From: Myxococcota bacterium
GTDB lineage: Bacteria > Myxococcota_A > UBA796 > UBA9615 > JAKLKC01
Reading direction: 5' to 3'
DNA: 64,000 nt
Assembly: GCA_023150875.1 (NCBI GenBank)
Contig: JAKLKC010000010.1
Location: 85,866-149,865 of the forward strand
The position numbers were made by a program, and so were the translations under genes. Below are positions 9,160 through 17,442 of the stretch, one piece after another. Position 1 is the first letter of the stretch, and each line of letters opens with the position of its first letter. A model generated the notes under the pieces. It ran no database searches and had not been told where the DNA came from. It saw only the letters and a list, made by a program, of their open reading frames with translations.

Positions 9160-9924
9160 ATGGACCAGCCGGCACCCCCCGCCGTCGCCCCGCGGCCGAG
9201 GACCTTCAGGCCCAGGGAGTACCAGGGCCGCGTCGCCGCCAAGACCTGGCACGCGCCGGACCTGCTGGAGATCTCCCTGGCGGTGGAGGGGGAGGCGATG
9301 TTCGAGCACCACCCGGGGCAGTACGTCTCGGTGGTGCTGGAGGGGGAGCCCCGGCGCGAGCTGCGCCCCTACTCCCTCTGGAGCCACCCCGCCGACGGCA
9401 CCGGCGTCGCCACCACGGTGGTGCGGGTGGTGCCGGGGGGGCGCGCCTCCACCTACCTGAGCCGGATCGAGGTGGGCGCCCCCATCCGCTTCGTCGCTCC
9501 CCTGGGGGCCTTCTTCCTGCGGGATCCCCTCCCGGGGCACCTGCTCCTGGTGGGGACCGGGACCGGGGTGGTGCCCCTGCGGGCGATGCTCCGGGAGCTC
9601 CAGGTCCGGGGGGGGGCGGGCCGGGCCGTCCACTTGTACTTCGGCGCCCGCCGCGAGGCGGATCTCTTCCACCTGGAAGAGTTCCGCTCCCTGGCGGGTC
9701 AGGTCCCCGGCACCCGCTTCGTGCCCACGCTGACCCGTCCCGAAGCGGGGTGGACCGGGGCCCGGGGCCGGGTCACCGAGCACCTGGCCAGCCTCCCCTT
9801 CCCCGCCACCGACGTGCAGGCCTACCTCTGCGGGAACGGTTCCATGATCGACGACGCGACCGAGCTGCTCCTCGCCCGGGGGGTGGACCGCAGGGCGATC
9901 GTCCGAGAGAAGTACTTTGACTGA
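9160..9924 (+). CDS. Ferredoxin/flavodoxin-NADP+ reductase-like FAD oxidoreductase
   Basis: 254 residues with the two-domain layout of the ferredoxin-NADP reductase family. The FAD domain has HHPGQYVSVVL and RPYSLWS, the RxYS flavin-binding motif. The NAD(P) domain has LLVGTGTGVVPLRAML, and the protein ends EKYFD, similar to the aromatic C-terminus that stacks on the flavin in bacterial Fpr proteins. It would pass electrons between NAD(P)H and ferredoxin or flavodoxin in the cytoplasm. The ATG at 9160 has a good GGAGAAAGG ribosome site directly upstream and its own promoter. The exact partner is not visible in the window; a phenol-hydroxylase-type or other reductase role cannot be excluded. 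Confidence 0.82.
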   Translation: MDQPAPPAVAPRPRTFRPREYQGRVAAKTWHAPDLLEISLAVEGEAMFEHHPGQYVSVVLEGEPRRELRPYSLWSHPADGTGVATTVVRVVPGGRASTYLSRIEVGAPIRFVAPLGAFFLRDPLPGHLLLVGTGTGVVPLRAMLRELQVRGGAGRAVHLYFGARREADLFHLEEFRSLAGQVPGTRFVPTLTRPEAGWTGARGRVTEHLASLPFPATDVQAYLCGNGSMIDDATELLLARGVDRRAIVREKYFD

Positions 9925-10291
9925 CCGCCCCCTCCCCCGGCTCCGCGCCCTCGCCTCCCCCTCGGCCCTCGCCTTCGGGTTCCTGCTCCTGGGGCTCCCC
10001 CTGGCCGCCGGCTGCGCCCCCTGCGACGCCTGGTGCGACGACGTCGCCGCGGCCTATGATCGGTGCCTCGGGGAGTGGGGCCTGACCTGGGCGATGGTCG
10101 GCGCCCCCGACGGGCCCGACGCCTACGCGGACCAGTGCCGCGATCGCGAGGAGGAGGCCCGCGCCGGCCTGTCCGCCGAGGAACGCGCCACCCGGGAGGA
10201 CCAGTGCGGCGCCTTCAGCTCCGCCTGGTCCGGGGCAGAGACCTGCGAGGAGGTCCTCCAGGTCTTCGAGGGCAACGGCGTCGTGTTCTGA
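9917..10291 (+). CDS. Small Cys-rich lipoprotein, unknown function
   Basis: 124 residues. A hydrophobic signal (FGFLLLGLPLAAGC) ends in a lipobox Cys near residue 33, followed by six or more cysteines in a Glu/Asp-rich mature part (CAPCDAWCDDVAAAYDRC). The TTG start at 9917 overlaps the end of the reductase gene by 8 bases. The cysteine spacing (CxxCxxxC, then scattered Cys) suggests disulfides in the periplasm. No heme motif is present. It resembles the many lineage-specific Cys-rich lipoproteins of Myxococcota, but I recognise no family. Confidence 0.65.
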   Translation: MTDRPLPRLRALASPSALAFGFLLLGLPLAAGCAPCDAWCDDVAAAYDRCLGEWGLTWAMVGAPDGPDAYADQCRDREEEARAGLSAEERATREDQCGAFSSAWSGAETCEEVLQVFEGNGVVF

Positions 10292-10334
10292 CGCGCCCCT
10301 CGGCGCCCCCCCGGCGCGGACTTGCTGCCGCGGC

Positions 10335-12236
10335 TCAAGCCCCGGCGCCGCGCCGCCTCCGTCCCGCCAGCAGCGCGCCCGCGGCGAGCCCGATCGCCGC
10401 CGCGCTCCCGGGCACCGCGGTCCCGCCGGTGGAGCATCCCCCCTCGCCGGAGCCGCCCCCCCCGCCGCCGGTGGAGACGGGCTGCACCACCCGGATCTCG
10501 CCGAAGCCCCAGGCGTCCTCGCCGGTGGCGGGGTCCACCACCTGGCACCAGGTCGTGTAGTAGCCGGCGACCGCGGGCGCCACCCACGTGGCCGTACCCC
10601 CCTCGGTCTCCGCGAAGTCGCCGCCGTCGGCCCCCCAGTAATACTCCAGCGCCGTCACGTCGTCGGCGACCACGAAGACCGAGACCTCCAGCTCGGTCTC
10701 GGTGGAGACGGAGCTCTTGTCGCTGAGCACCCTGTCCCCCACCACCGTCACCGGGATGGACTCGTCGAGGCAGGCGTCGTCCACCAGCCCGTTGCAGTCG
10801 TTGTCCAGGCCGTCGCAGCGCTCGGGGGCCCCGGGGTGGACGGCGAACTGGGCGTCGTCGCAGTCCCCCTGGGCCTCGGTGACGGTGTCGCCGTCGTCGT
10901 CGTAGCGGGTGGTGCCATCGTCCACCAGCCCGTTGCAGTCGTTGTCCAGGCTGTCGGTGACCTCGGCGATCCCCGGGGCGACGCCGGGATCGTCGTCCAG
11001 GCAGTCCCCCTCGTCCTCGCTGAACCCGTCCCCGTCGTCGTCGAAGCGGGCCGTCCCCTCGTCCACCAGGTCGTCGCAGTCCTGGTCGACGCCGTCGGCG
11101 ACCTCCACCGCCCCCGGGTAGATGAAGGGATCGCCGTCGTCGCAGTCGCCCGTGGACCAGGTGTACCCGTCGGCATCGCCGTCCCCCACCGGCGCGGACT
11201 GGTCGATCAGGGCGGTGAAAGACGCCTGCGCCCTCCCGTCGAAGGCGTCGATGGCGGTGAGCACGAAGGTGTGGGTGCCGGGGCTCAGGTGGACGTAGCG
11301 GAGGTCCACTTCGAACCGTACCAGCCCCGACTCGTCGGGGAACTCGTCCTCGATCACCCCGTCCAGGAGGCTCTCGAGGCGTACGTACAGGCTGTCCACG
11401 GGCTGCTCCGCGTCGCCCACCCGAGCCTCCACCACCAGCGTCTGGAAGGTGTAGGAGGTCTTCAGGCCCGTCGGCTCCAGCACCAGCACCCGGGGAGGCG
11501 TGTTGTCCGACGACCCCGCCCCGTTGGCGAAGACCGGCACCCGGAGCAGCGGCTGGTAGGGGTCCCCGGTCTGGATCTCCACCTCCCCGTTCGCTTCGAG
11601 CAGGTCGGGAGCGGTGTAGCGGACCTCCACCAGGGCGACGGTGCCCGACGGCACCACCGCGCCGGCCCCGGAGAACGTGACCGAGAACCCGGGGGCGCTC
11701 CCCTGGGCCATGGCGACTTCCCCCAGGATCTCCAGGTCGTCGTGCCCCTGCACCGCGATCAGGATGGGCTGGGCCTCCGTCTCGCCGACGTAGACGTGCC
11801 CGAAGTCCACGAGCCCGGGCGACAGGCGCACGTCCGCCCCGAGCGGCACCGCCGAGCCCAGGAGCACCACCGGCAGGATGTCCTCCTCGGGGTCGTCGGA
11901 CACCAGCTCCAGGGTGGCGAACGCCGCGGTGGCGGCGGTGGGGGCGTAGGTGACGGGCACCGAGACCCAACGGAACGGGGGTACCTCGGTGGGATGCTCC
12001 CCCACCGAGAACGCCGCGTCCGCCCCCGGCGGCAGCGCAGCCTCCAGGACGAGGGGGAGCTCGCCGGCGTTGTAGACCTCCACGTCCAGGGTCAGGACCT
12101 CGCCCACGGAGACCTGCCCGAAGTCCACCAGCTCCGCGGCGACGAAGATGTCCTGCTTCTCCTCGACGCCGCCGCAGGCGCTCACCGCCTGCCACGAGAC
12201 CGCCAGCGCGAGGACGCCTGACCAGCCGTGACGCAT
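10335..12236 (-). CDS. Secreted ASH/MopE-repeat protein with C-terminal sorting-like tail
   Basis: 633 residues from the ATG giving MRHGWSG. A signal peptide with possible lipobox (SWQAVSAC) is followed by two or three ASH/choice-of-anchor-D beta-sandwich repeats (VDFGQVSVGEVLTLDVEVYN, VDFGHVYVGETE). Next, about residues 352-489, come MopE-type repeats of the pattern DxDGDG...GDCDDxDP...PGAxExxDGxDxDCD, a calcium- or copper-binding style module. The tail (about 599-633) has Gly runs, GGCSTGG, a hydrophobic segment and RRRR, like MYXO-CTERM sorting signals. It is probably exported and surface-anchored. It is convergent with the small lipoprotein gene (43-base gap) and diverges from the vWA gene. 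Confidence 0.8.
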   Translation of the reverse strand: MRHGWSGVLALAVSWQAVSACGGVEEKQDIFVAAELVDFGQVSVGEVLTLDVEVYNAGELPLVLEAALPPGADAAFSVGEHPTEVPPFRWVSVPVTYAPTAATAAFATLELVSDDPEEDILPVVLLGSAVPLGADVRLSPGLVDFGHVYVGETEAQPILIAVQGHDDLEILGEVAMAQGSAPGFSVTFSGAGAVVPSGTVALVEVRYTAPDLLEANGEVEIQTGDPYQPLLRVPVFANGAGSSDNTPPRVLVLEPTGLKTSYTFQTLVVEARVGDAEQPVDSLYVRLESLLDGVIEDEFPDESGLVRFEVDLRYVHLSPGTHTFVLTAIDAFDGRAQASFTALIDQSAPVGDGDADGYTWSTGDCDDGDPFIYPGAVEVADGVDQDCDDLVDEGTARFDDDGDGFSEDEGDCLDDDPGVAPGIAEVTDSLDNDCNGLVDDGTTRYDDDGDTVTEAQGDCDDAQFAVHPGAPERCDGLDNDCNGLVDDACLDESIPVTVVGDRVLSDKSSVSTETELEVSVFVVADDVTALEYYWGADGGDFAETEGGTATWVAPAVAGYYTTWCQVVDPATGEDAWGFGEIRVVQPVSTGGGGGGSGEGGCSTGGTAVPGSAAAIGLAAGALLAGRRRRGAGA

Positions 12237-12307
12237 CCGTGCCCTCCGGGCCTGCCGAGCCCGAGTTGGGGCATCGGACGACGCCTGCTCTCGGAGCGCA
12301 GCCGAGG

Positions 12308-12337
12308 ACGGTATCACCGGCTCCGAACGGCTGTCAA
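12308..12337 (-). promoter_or_regulatory. Possible promoter of the MopE/ASH gene
   Basis: On the minus strand a perfect TTGACA (12332-12337) is followed after 18 bases by TACCGT (12308-12313), a weak -10. The gene starts about 70 bases downstream at 12236. The 252-base divergent region also holds a TATGAT (12418-12423) that may serve the plus-strand vWA gene. Confidence 0.4.
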
Positions 12338-12488
12338 ACCGGTCCGCCGGCGTGGCGGAGCGACGCGCGGCGCCACGTCCCTCGCGCGCGGTGGTTCCCT
12401 CTGTCCGGTTTCCGGCCTATGATGCTCAGGGCCCAACGCTCACCCCCCGGACGCGGGTGGCGCCGCCGCGGACCCCGAGGAACCCGAC

Positions 12489-14111
12489 ATGCTCCATCCC
12501 CCGCGCCCCCGTCCCCTGCTCGCCCTCTCGGCCGCCATCGCCGTGGCGGGGCTCGTCGGTTGCGAGAGCGACTACGAGGTCACCAACGACGACGGCACCG
12601 GCGGCGCCGGCCGCGGCGCGCCGGACATCGAGGTGGTGCCGGGCGCCCTGGACTTCGGGAGCGTCGAGGCCGGCCAGACCCACACCCTGACCACCGCCAT
12701 CCGCAACGTGGGGAACGCCACCCTCCAGATCCACGCGTTCGTCCTGGACGGACCCGACTCCTTCGTCATCGCCGACGATGGCCTGGACCGGCTCCTCGCC
12801 CCCGAGGAGGAGGTGGAGCTGTCCGTCACCTACGCGCCGGTCACCAGCGAGACCGCCACGGGCACCCTCTTCATCGAGTCGAACGACCCCGAGGACGAGC
12901 GCTTCCCCGTCGCCCTGCAGGCCACCGGCCTGGCGCCCCGCATCGAGATCACCCCCAACACCTGGGACATGGGGGACTGGGAGATCGGCTGCGAGACCGA
13001 GGTGGAGCTCCGGGTCCGCAACGTGGGCTCCGCGGACCTGGTGGTGGACGACGTCTCCTTCGAGCCCACGAGCCCCGACATGAGCCTCACGCCCCACGCC
13101 CTGGCGGGGACGGTGATGGTGCCGGGCGACCAGCGCTCCCTCTTCGTGCGCTTCGCACCGACCGACACCCTGGACGACGCCGGCTACCTCTACATCGACA
13201 GCAACGACCCCGCCAACCCCCGGGCGATGGCGACCCAGACCGGCCGCGGCCACCTGGGAGCCCGGCTGATCGACTCCTACGTCCAGGAGGGCAACAACTG
13301 GACCGACATCCTCTGGGTGGTCGACAACTCGTGCTCCATGGACCTGGAGCAGGCGTCGATGGCGGCGAACTTCTCGGCGTTCCTGGGGATCGTGCAGGCG
13401 GCGGACGTCGACTACCACATCGCGGTGGTCACCACCGACAGCTACACGTTCCGGGTGGGCAACGGCGTACGGGTGATCGACCCGCTCACCAGCGACCCCG
13501 AGACCGCGTTCGCCGCGATGGTGCAGGTGGGAACCTCGGGCTCGGGCAGCGAGATGGGGCTCAAGTACGGCAGCGAGGCCCTGACCCCGCCCATCACCGA
13601 TCCCGGCCACACCAACGAGAACTTCCTCCGGGACGAGGCGGGGCTCCGGGTGGTCTTCGTCTCGGACGAGGAGGACCAGTCCCCGAACACCGTCACCAGC
13701 TACGTCTCGTTCCTGCAGTCGCTGAAGATCAACCCGGAGCACGTGGTGCTCTCGGCGATCTCGGGCCAGAACACCGGGTGCAGCAGCGCCGCGGGAAGCG
13801 CCGATCCCGCCCCCCGCTACGAGTCGGCGGTGTCCTCCACCGGCGGGATCAGCAGCTCCATCTGCGACTCGGACTGGATCGCCACCCTCACCGACCTCGC
13901 CTGGGCGTCCCTCTCCTACCAGGACACCTTCCAGCTCACCGCGCAGCCGGTGGTGGAGAGCATCGAGGTCTACGTCAACGGGGTGCCGATCTACGTCGGC
14001 TGGCAGTACGACGGGTCCCTCAACGCGGTGATCTTCGACCCCGATTACATCCCCGACAACGGCGACCAGGTCGACGTGGCCTACAACGTCCTCGGGGTCT
14101 GCGGGGGCTAG
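12489..14111 (+). CDS. Lipoprotein with ASH repeats and vWA-like domain
   Basis: 540 residues. The signal peptide ends in VGC (residue about 25), a typical lipobox. Two ASH/choice-of-anchor-D domains follow (LDFGSVEAGQTHTLTTAIRN near 50 and the DMGDWEIGCETEVELRVRN region). From about residue 265 a von Willebrand A-like fold begins: ILWVVDNSCSMD contains a DxSxS metal site (here DNSCS), followed by YHIAVVTTDSY and VVFVSDEEDQS. The vWA would bind a metal ion and a protein partner at the outer membrane. The C-terminal 100 residues (from YQDTFQL) are a further beta-rich domain. ATG at 12489; a TATGAT -10 candidate lies 66 bases upstream. Its last four bases overlap the end of the next, convergent gene. 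Confidence 0.82.
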   Translation: MLHPPRPRPLLALSAAIAVAGLVGCESDYEVTNDDGTGGAGRGAPDIEVVPGALDFGSVEAGQTHTLTTAIRNVGNATLQIHAFVLDGPDSFVIADDGLDRLLAPEEEVELSVTYAPVTSETATGTLFIESNDPEDERFPVALQATGLAPRIEITPNTWDMGDWEIGCETEVELRVRNVGSADLVVDDVSFEPTSPDMSLTPHALAGTVMVPGDQRSLFVRFAPTDTLDDAGYLYIDSNDPANPRAMATQTGRGHLGARLIDSYVQEGNNWTDILWVVDNSCSMDLEQASMAANFSAFLGIVQAADVDYHIAVVTTDSYTFRVGNGVRVIDPLTSDPETAFAAMVQVGTSGSGSEMGLKYGSEALTPPITDPGHTNENFLRDEAGLRVVFVSDEEDQSPNTVTSYVSFLQSLKINPEHVVLSAISGQNTGCSSAAGSADPAPRYESAVSSTGGISSSICDSDWIATLTDLAWASLSYQDTFQLTAQPVVESIEVYVNGVPIYVGWQYDGSLNAVIFDPDYIPDNGDQVDVAYNVLGVCGG

Positions 14112-14836
14112 CCGTCCTCCAACGCCAGGGTCAGGGTGTAGTCCGACGGCACGTTGTGGTGGCAGGCGACGGAGACGATCCGGACCTGCCCCGACTCCAT
14201 GAAGAGGGGCGGGTCGGCCGCGGCGGGGTAGGCGCTGTCGAAGCCGTCCTCGTGGGTGACCTCGCCGGCGCCGCCGTCGCCGTCCAGGGCGAAGACGACG
14301 AAGTCCAGGTCCGACTCGCCGCTCCAGGCCCCCGTGGGGTCCGAGGGCCGATAGGGGGCGTTGTCCCCCTCGGGCCGATGGGTCCACTCCAGGGTCACGG
14401 AGAGGGAGCCCGTGCCCGCGGCCCCGACCACGTAGAAGTCCACGTCGCCGGTGAACCAGCCGGAGTGGACGGGCTCCCGGGTGTCGGGCTCGCCGTCGCC
14501 GTCGACGTCCAGCTCGTGCTCGGGCCACTCGGGCCAGGGTGGCGTGCCGGGCTCCTCCTCGTATCCGCAGTTGAAGGCGTAGCCCGAGACGATGGTGGTC
14601 CCGCCCGGCTCGATGGTCCCCACGTCCTGGAGGTCCAGGCGGGTGGCGCCGAGCTGCTCGTCCTCGAAGACGTAGCGGGGGGGCAGATCGCCCGGGGCAT
14701 CGTCCGCGGAATACAGGTAGCGGGGCCAACCCTCGCAGCCCGCGACGGTCGCCAGCGCCGGGAGTACCAGCACCGCGACCCCGGCCCGGAGCGCCGGGCG
14801 CGTCCTTCGTCCTGCCACGCCGTCGCGAACCTCCAT
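14108..14836 (-). CDS. Lipoprotein, unknown function
   Basis: 242 residues from the ATG giving MEVRDGV. A hydrophobic stretch ends in TVAGC (lipobox, about residue 34). The mature part is acidic and beta-rich with Trp, Tyr and Pro, and has segments such as HSGWFTGDVDFYVVGAAGTG and SDLDFVVFALDGDGG, which resemble the pre-peptidase C-terminal-like or DVUA-type beta-sandwich of secreted proteins. No enzyme motif is seen. It is convergent with the vWA lipoprotein, the two stops meeting in a shared CTAG. It lies 44 bases downstream of the IPT/TIG lipoprotein gene on the same strand, and the two could be one transcript. Confidence 0.7.
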   Translation of the reverse strand: MEVRDGVAGRRTRPALRAGVAVLVLPALATVAGCEGWPRYLYSADDAPGDLPPRYVFEDEQLGATRLDLQDVGTIEPGGTTIVSGYAFNCGYEEEPGTPPWPEWPEHELDVDGDGEPDTREPVHSGWFTGDVDFYVVGAAGTGSLSVTLEWTHRPEGDNAPYRPSDPTGAWSGESDLDFVVFALDGDGGAGEVTHEDGFDSAYPAAADPPLFMESGQVRIVSVACHHNVPSDYTLTLALEDG

Positions 14837-14880
14837 GCCCGCCCATGGTAGCACCCGGTGGCGCGGCGGGCGAGGCGGGG

Positions 14881-16149
14881 TCAGTTCGCGGTGAGGGCCC
14901 CGTCCACCACCACCCGGGACACGGCGGTGATCTCGGCGGTGTCCTCCAGGGCGAAGACGTCGAGGGAGTAGCGGGTGACCTGCACGGTGGCGACCCCCCG
15001 GCCATAGGGATTGAAGGCGCTGGACGGTACAGTCACCGAGGCGGCGTCGGCGAAGCGGCAGAGGATCGACCCCGTGTAGGCGTACGACGGGGCCTCGAAC
15101 ATGCCGATGTCGACGATCACGCCGTCGGCGCCGGGGGCGCCCAGGGACAGGGTCAGGCCGGCGCTCCGGTTGAACGAGTTGGCTCCGTAGTTGGCGAGGC
15201 TGGGGCTGACGTTCAGGGAGGGCGGCGTGGTGAAGGCCGGCGAGATCGTCTGGGCCGGGATGTCCGCGCCCCCCGCGAGCTGCACGGCGTAGGAGGTCGC
15301 CGTGGCGATGGCCGTGAGCGGGAGGGGATCGGCGATGTAGAACCAGGACGTGTCCGGCGTGTCCCCGGGGGGCAGGTTCACCGTGCTCGGTCCGATCAGG
15401 TTCACCAGGCTCCCGGCGTCCCGGGGGCTGACGGTGACCCCGGTGCCCGGCGCCGTGGGATCGTAGGGGCCGCAGGAACCGAACGCGGGGAGGGCCGCGC
15501 CGTAGTCGATCTCGGGCCACACCGGGACGTCGTCTGGGAACCAGAAGTACGCGATGCCGAAGGAGAAGTCCGAGGGGGGAGTGACGTAGATGCTGGGGTC
15601 GAGGTAGTCGACCCGGCCGACGGACAGGTAGCCCCCCACCAGGCCCGAGTAGTCGGAGACGTAGGTGTAGGCGCCGGGCAGGGTCCCCGTCCCGTCGGAG
15701 TTGTCGACCCGGACGTCCACCACCGTCCCCGGGGCGCCCGCTGGGGTCCAGGCGACGATCTCGGTGGGGTTGACGCTCTCGACGACGGCGACTCCGTCCC
15801 CGAAGCGGAGAGCGGTGTCGGTCACCTCGGTGAACCCGCTCCCGCGGATGGTCACCTGGGTCAGGCCGGCCGCGGCGCCTTGGGCCGGGGACACCGAGTC
15901 GACCTCCACCGCCCCGGGGACGCCGGTGTCGTCGTCGGCGACGTCGTCGTCGGGGCCGGGTCCGGTGTCGTCGTCCCCCACCTGGCTGTCGTCGTCCCCC
16001 ACCTGGCTGTCGTCGTCCCCCGGCCCGTCGTCGTCGCCGTCGTCGTCGTCCAGCGCCTCCGGCGCGAAGCCGATGTTGGCGCAGCCCGCCCCGAGGACCG
16101 CGGACAGCGCGACCATCCCCACCCAGCGGTGCCGTTCTCCGTCCGTCAT
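14881..16149 (-). CDS. IPT/TIG-domain lipoprotein with Asp-rich linker
   Basis: 422 residues from ATG (MTDGERHRW). The signal ends with GAGC (lipobox, about residue 23). A stalk of Asp-rich repeats follows (DDDSQVG units, about residues 34-65), a hallmark of myxococcal-type surface lipoproteins. The IPT/TIG beta-sandwich at about 78-160 contains VSPAQGAAAGLTQVTIRGSGF and ends with GAYTYV. The remaining 260 residues form a beta-rich region without a recognised family, with Tyr- and Pro-rich segments. It is likely anchored to the outer membrane and displayed. The frame is open upstream to 16365, but only this start gives a lipoprotein signal. Confidence 0.78.
   Translation of the reverse strand: MTDGERHRWVGMVALSAVLGAGCANIGFAPEALDDDDGDDDGPGDDDSQVGDDDSQVGDDDTGPGPDDDVADDDTGVPGAVEVDSVSPAQGAAAGLTQVTIRGSGFTEVTDTALRFGDGVAVVESVNPTEIVAWTPAGAPGTVVDVRVDNSDGTGTLPGAYTYVSDYSGLVGGYLSVGRVDYLDPSIYVTPPSDFSFGIAYFWFPDDVPVWPEIDYGAALPAFGSCGPYDPTAPGTGVTVSPRDAGSLVNLIGPSTVNLPPGDTPDTSWFYIADPLPLTAIATATSYAVQLAGGADIPAQTISPAFTTPPSLNVSPSLANYGANSFNRSAGLTLSLGAPGADGVIVDIGMFEAPSYAYTGSILCRFADAASVTVPSSAFNPYGRGVATVQVTRYSLDVFALEDTAEITAVSRVVVDGALTAN
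15967..16029. repeat. 21-bp tandem repeat encoding DDDSQVG
   Basis: Two perfect 21-base units and a partial third encode the Asp-rich stalk of the IPT/TIG lipoprotein. Copy number could vary by slippage and so change the stalk length. Confidence 0.7.
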
Positions 16150-16268
16150 CGCCCTGATCGTCCCCTGCCCCGGCCGGCCCGCCCACCGGGCCCGCCGAGT
16201 CGAATCTAGCAGATCCCCGGGGTGAGCGCCCGCGCGCCCCCAGGAGGCACCGTCATTTCCGCTCCCTC

Positions 16269-16296
16269 CTGCCCGAGCCCGTGCCTGAGCCCGTGC
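16269..16296. repeat. Copy of dispersed CCCGAGCCCGTGCC repeat
   Basis: Two tandem copies of the GCCCGAGCCCGTGCC motif lie in the 235-base gap between the FG-GAP gene and the IPT/TIG gene. The same motif forms the arms of the structure at 4619-4714. The rest of this gap shows no gene. Confidence 0.5.
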
Positions 16297-16384
16297 GCGC
16301 GTCCGACCCACCGCGACGTGCCGAGGCGTCGACCGGCCCCCCCGGCCGGCGGGGCCTCCCCCCACCCTGGCGACGGGACCCGAG

Positions 16385-17323
16385 CTACAGGCTGGAGGAG
16401 AGGAAGAGGAACGCGGCCCCGGTGTAATTCCCCGGGAACTGCTGGTAGGACGACGACCCCAACAGGACGTCCTCCCGTCCGTCGCCGTCCACGTCCCCCG
16501 CTCGACCGACCGCGCCGCCGACGGGGCGGGTGGAGGAAGACCCGGTGAAGCGGACCCAGGCCAGCTCCCCCACCACGCCGTCGACGAAGGTGCCCCCCCG
16601 CAGGAGGTAGACCGCGCCCGAGTCGCCGTACCCGCTCTCGCCGACGAGCAGCTCGTCGCACCCGTCGCCGTCCACGTCCCCGGCGGTGGCGAGGGAGCTC
16701 CCGAGGTAGTCCAGGACGCCGTCCCCCACGATGGTCGCGTCGACCTCGGAGAGGAGGATTTCCCCCGCGAACGGGCCGTGGTGGACGTAGAGGCCGCCGC
16801 TGCTACTCCCGTTCAGGTCCGCGTACGGGGACACCGCGGCGATGTCCGCCTGCCCGTCGCAGTCGAAGTCCCCCGCCGCGACCCTCTCGCCGACGCCGTG
16901 GAAGGTGTCGTCGAGGATCCGGGCGAAGGCGTCCTCCGGACTGGTCTCGGGCGGGAAGTCGCCGGGCAGCACGTAGATCGCCCCGCCGTAGAACGGGTCC
17001 GCGGGCGGGTAGACCAGCACCCCGGGGGCGCTCACCGCGACGTCGTCGCGCCCGTCGCCGTCGAGGTCCGCCACGGCCAGCGAGATCCCGTAGTCCCCGT
17101 CGGAGGCGACACCCCACGAGGAGCTGTGAGGGGTGTCGAGGTCGAAGAGTCCGTGGACGGGACCGGAGATCACGCCCATCCCTCCGATCACCGGGCCGTA
17201 CGGGTTGGCGTCCGGCGCGCCGAAGATGAGGTCGGGCCATGCGTCGCCGTCCAGGTACCCGGTGGCGATGATGTCTCCCCGGCCGAGCTCGTGGTACTCG
17301 ACCCTGCCGTCGGCGTACTCCAC
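16385..17323 (-). CDS. FG-GAP repeat protein, apparently 5'-truncated
   Basis: 312 residues with at least five FG-GAP/integrin-alpha-type repeats, each with a DxDGDGxDD calcium loop: DGDAWPDLIFGAP, DLDGDGRDDVAVSAP, DFDCDGQADIAAVSP, DVDGDGCDELLVGES and DVDGDGREDVLLGSS. They would fold as a beta-propeller with a calcium ion in each blade. The first codon used is GTG at 17323. Unlike every other FG-GAP protein here it has no signal peptide, and the sequence starts inside a blade. The frame stays open for some distance upstream without a better start, running into the feoB promoter region. It is probably the remnant of a longer secreted protein, or starts in another frame (see findings). Confidence 0.6.
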   Translation of the reverse strand: MEYADGRVEYHELGRGDIIATGYLDGDAWPDLIFGAPDANPYGPVIGGMGVISGPVHGLFDLDTPHSSSWGVASDGDYGISLAVADLDGDGRDDVAVSAPGVLVYPPADPFYGGAIYVLPGDFPPETSPEDAFARILDDTFHGVGERVAAGDFDCDGQADIAAVSPYADLNGSSSGGLYVHHGPFAGEILLSEVDATIVGDGVLDYLGSSLATAGDVDGDGCDELLVGESGYGDSGAVYLLRGGTFVDGVVGELAWVRFTGSSSTRPVGGAVGRAGDVDGDGREDVLLGSSSYQQFPGNYTGAAFLFLSSSL

Positions 17324-17335
17324 GCTGAAAGTCCG

Positions 17336-17364
17336 TTGACTTCGTCCGGGGCGTGCCGCATATT
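17336..17364 (+). promoter_or_regulatory. Predicted feoB promoter
   Basis: TTGACT at 17336-17341 and CATATT at 17359-17364 are 17 bases apart, in the most AT-rich patch of this region. Transcription would start near 17371. A Fur-like palindrome lies just downstream. Confidence 0.5.
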
Positions 17365-17381
17365 GCTGACTGTCCAGGCGT

Positions 17382-17396
17382 TGAAAGTGAATTTCA
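17382..17396 (+). promoter_or_regulatory. Fur-box-like operator upstream of feoB
   Basis: TGAAAGTGAATTTCA is an inverted repeat (TGAAA/TTTCA) that matches the 7-1-7 Fur core TGATAATnATTATCA at 10 of 14 defined positions. It sits about 12 bases after the predicted start point and 46 bases before the feoB ATG, where bound Fe-Fur would block transcription. Confidence 0.5.
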
Positions 17397-17442
17397 TCTT
17401 CGGCTTCAGCCCCCGCGCGCCGTCGCGCCGCCCCGTGAGGCG

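Noticed and set aside
12237..12488. tRNA or small RNA gene in the divergent gap
   Set aside because: No cloverleaf or TTCGA-type arm was found here or in other gaps.
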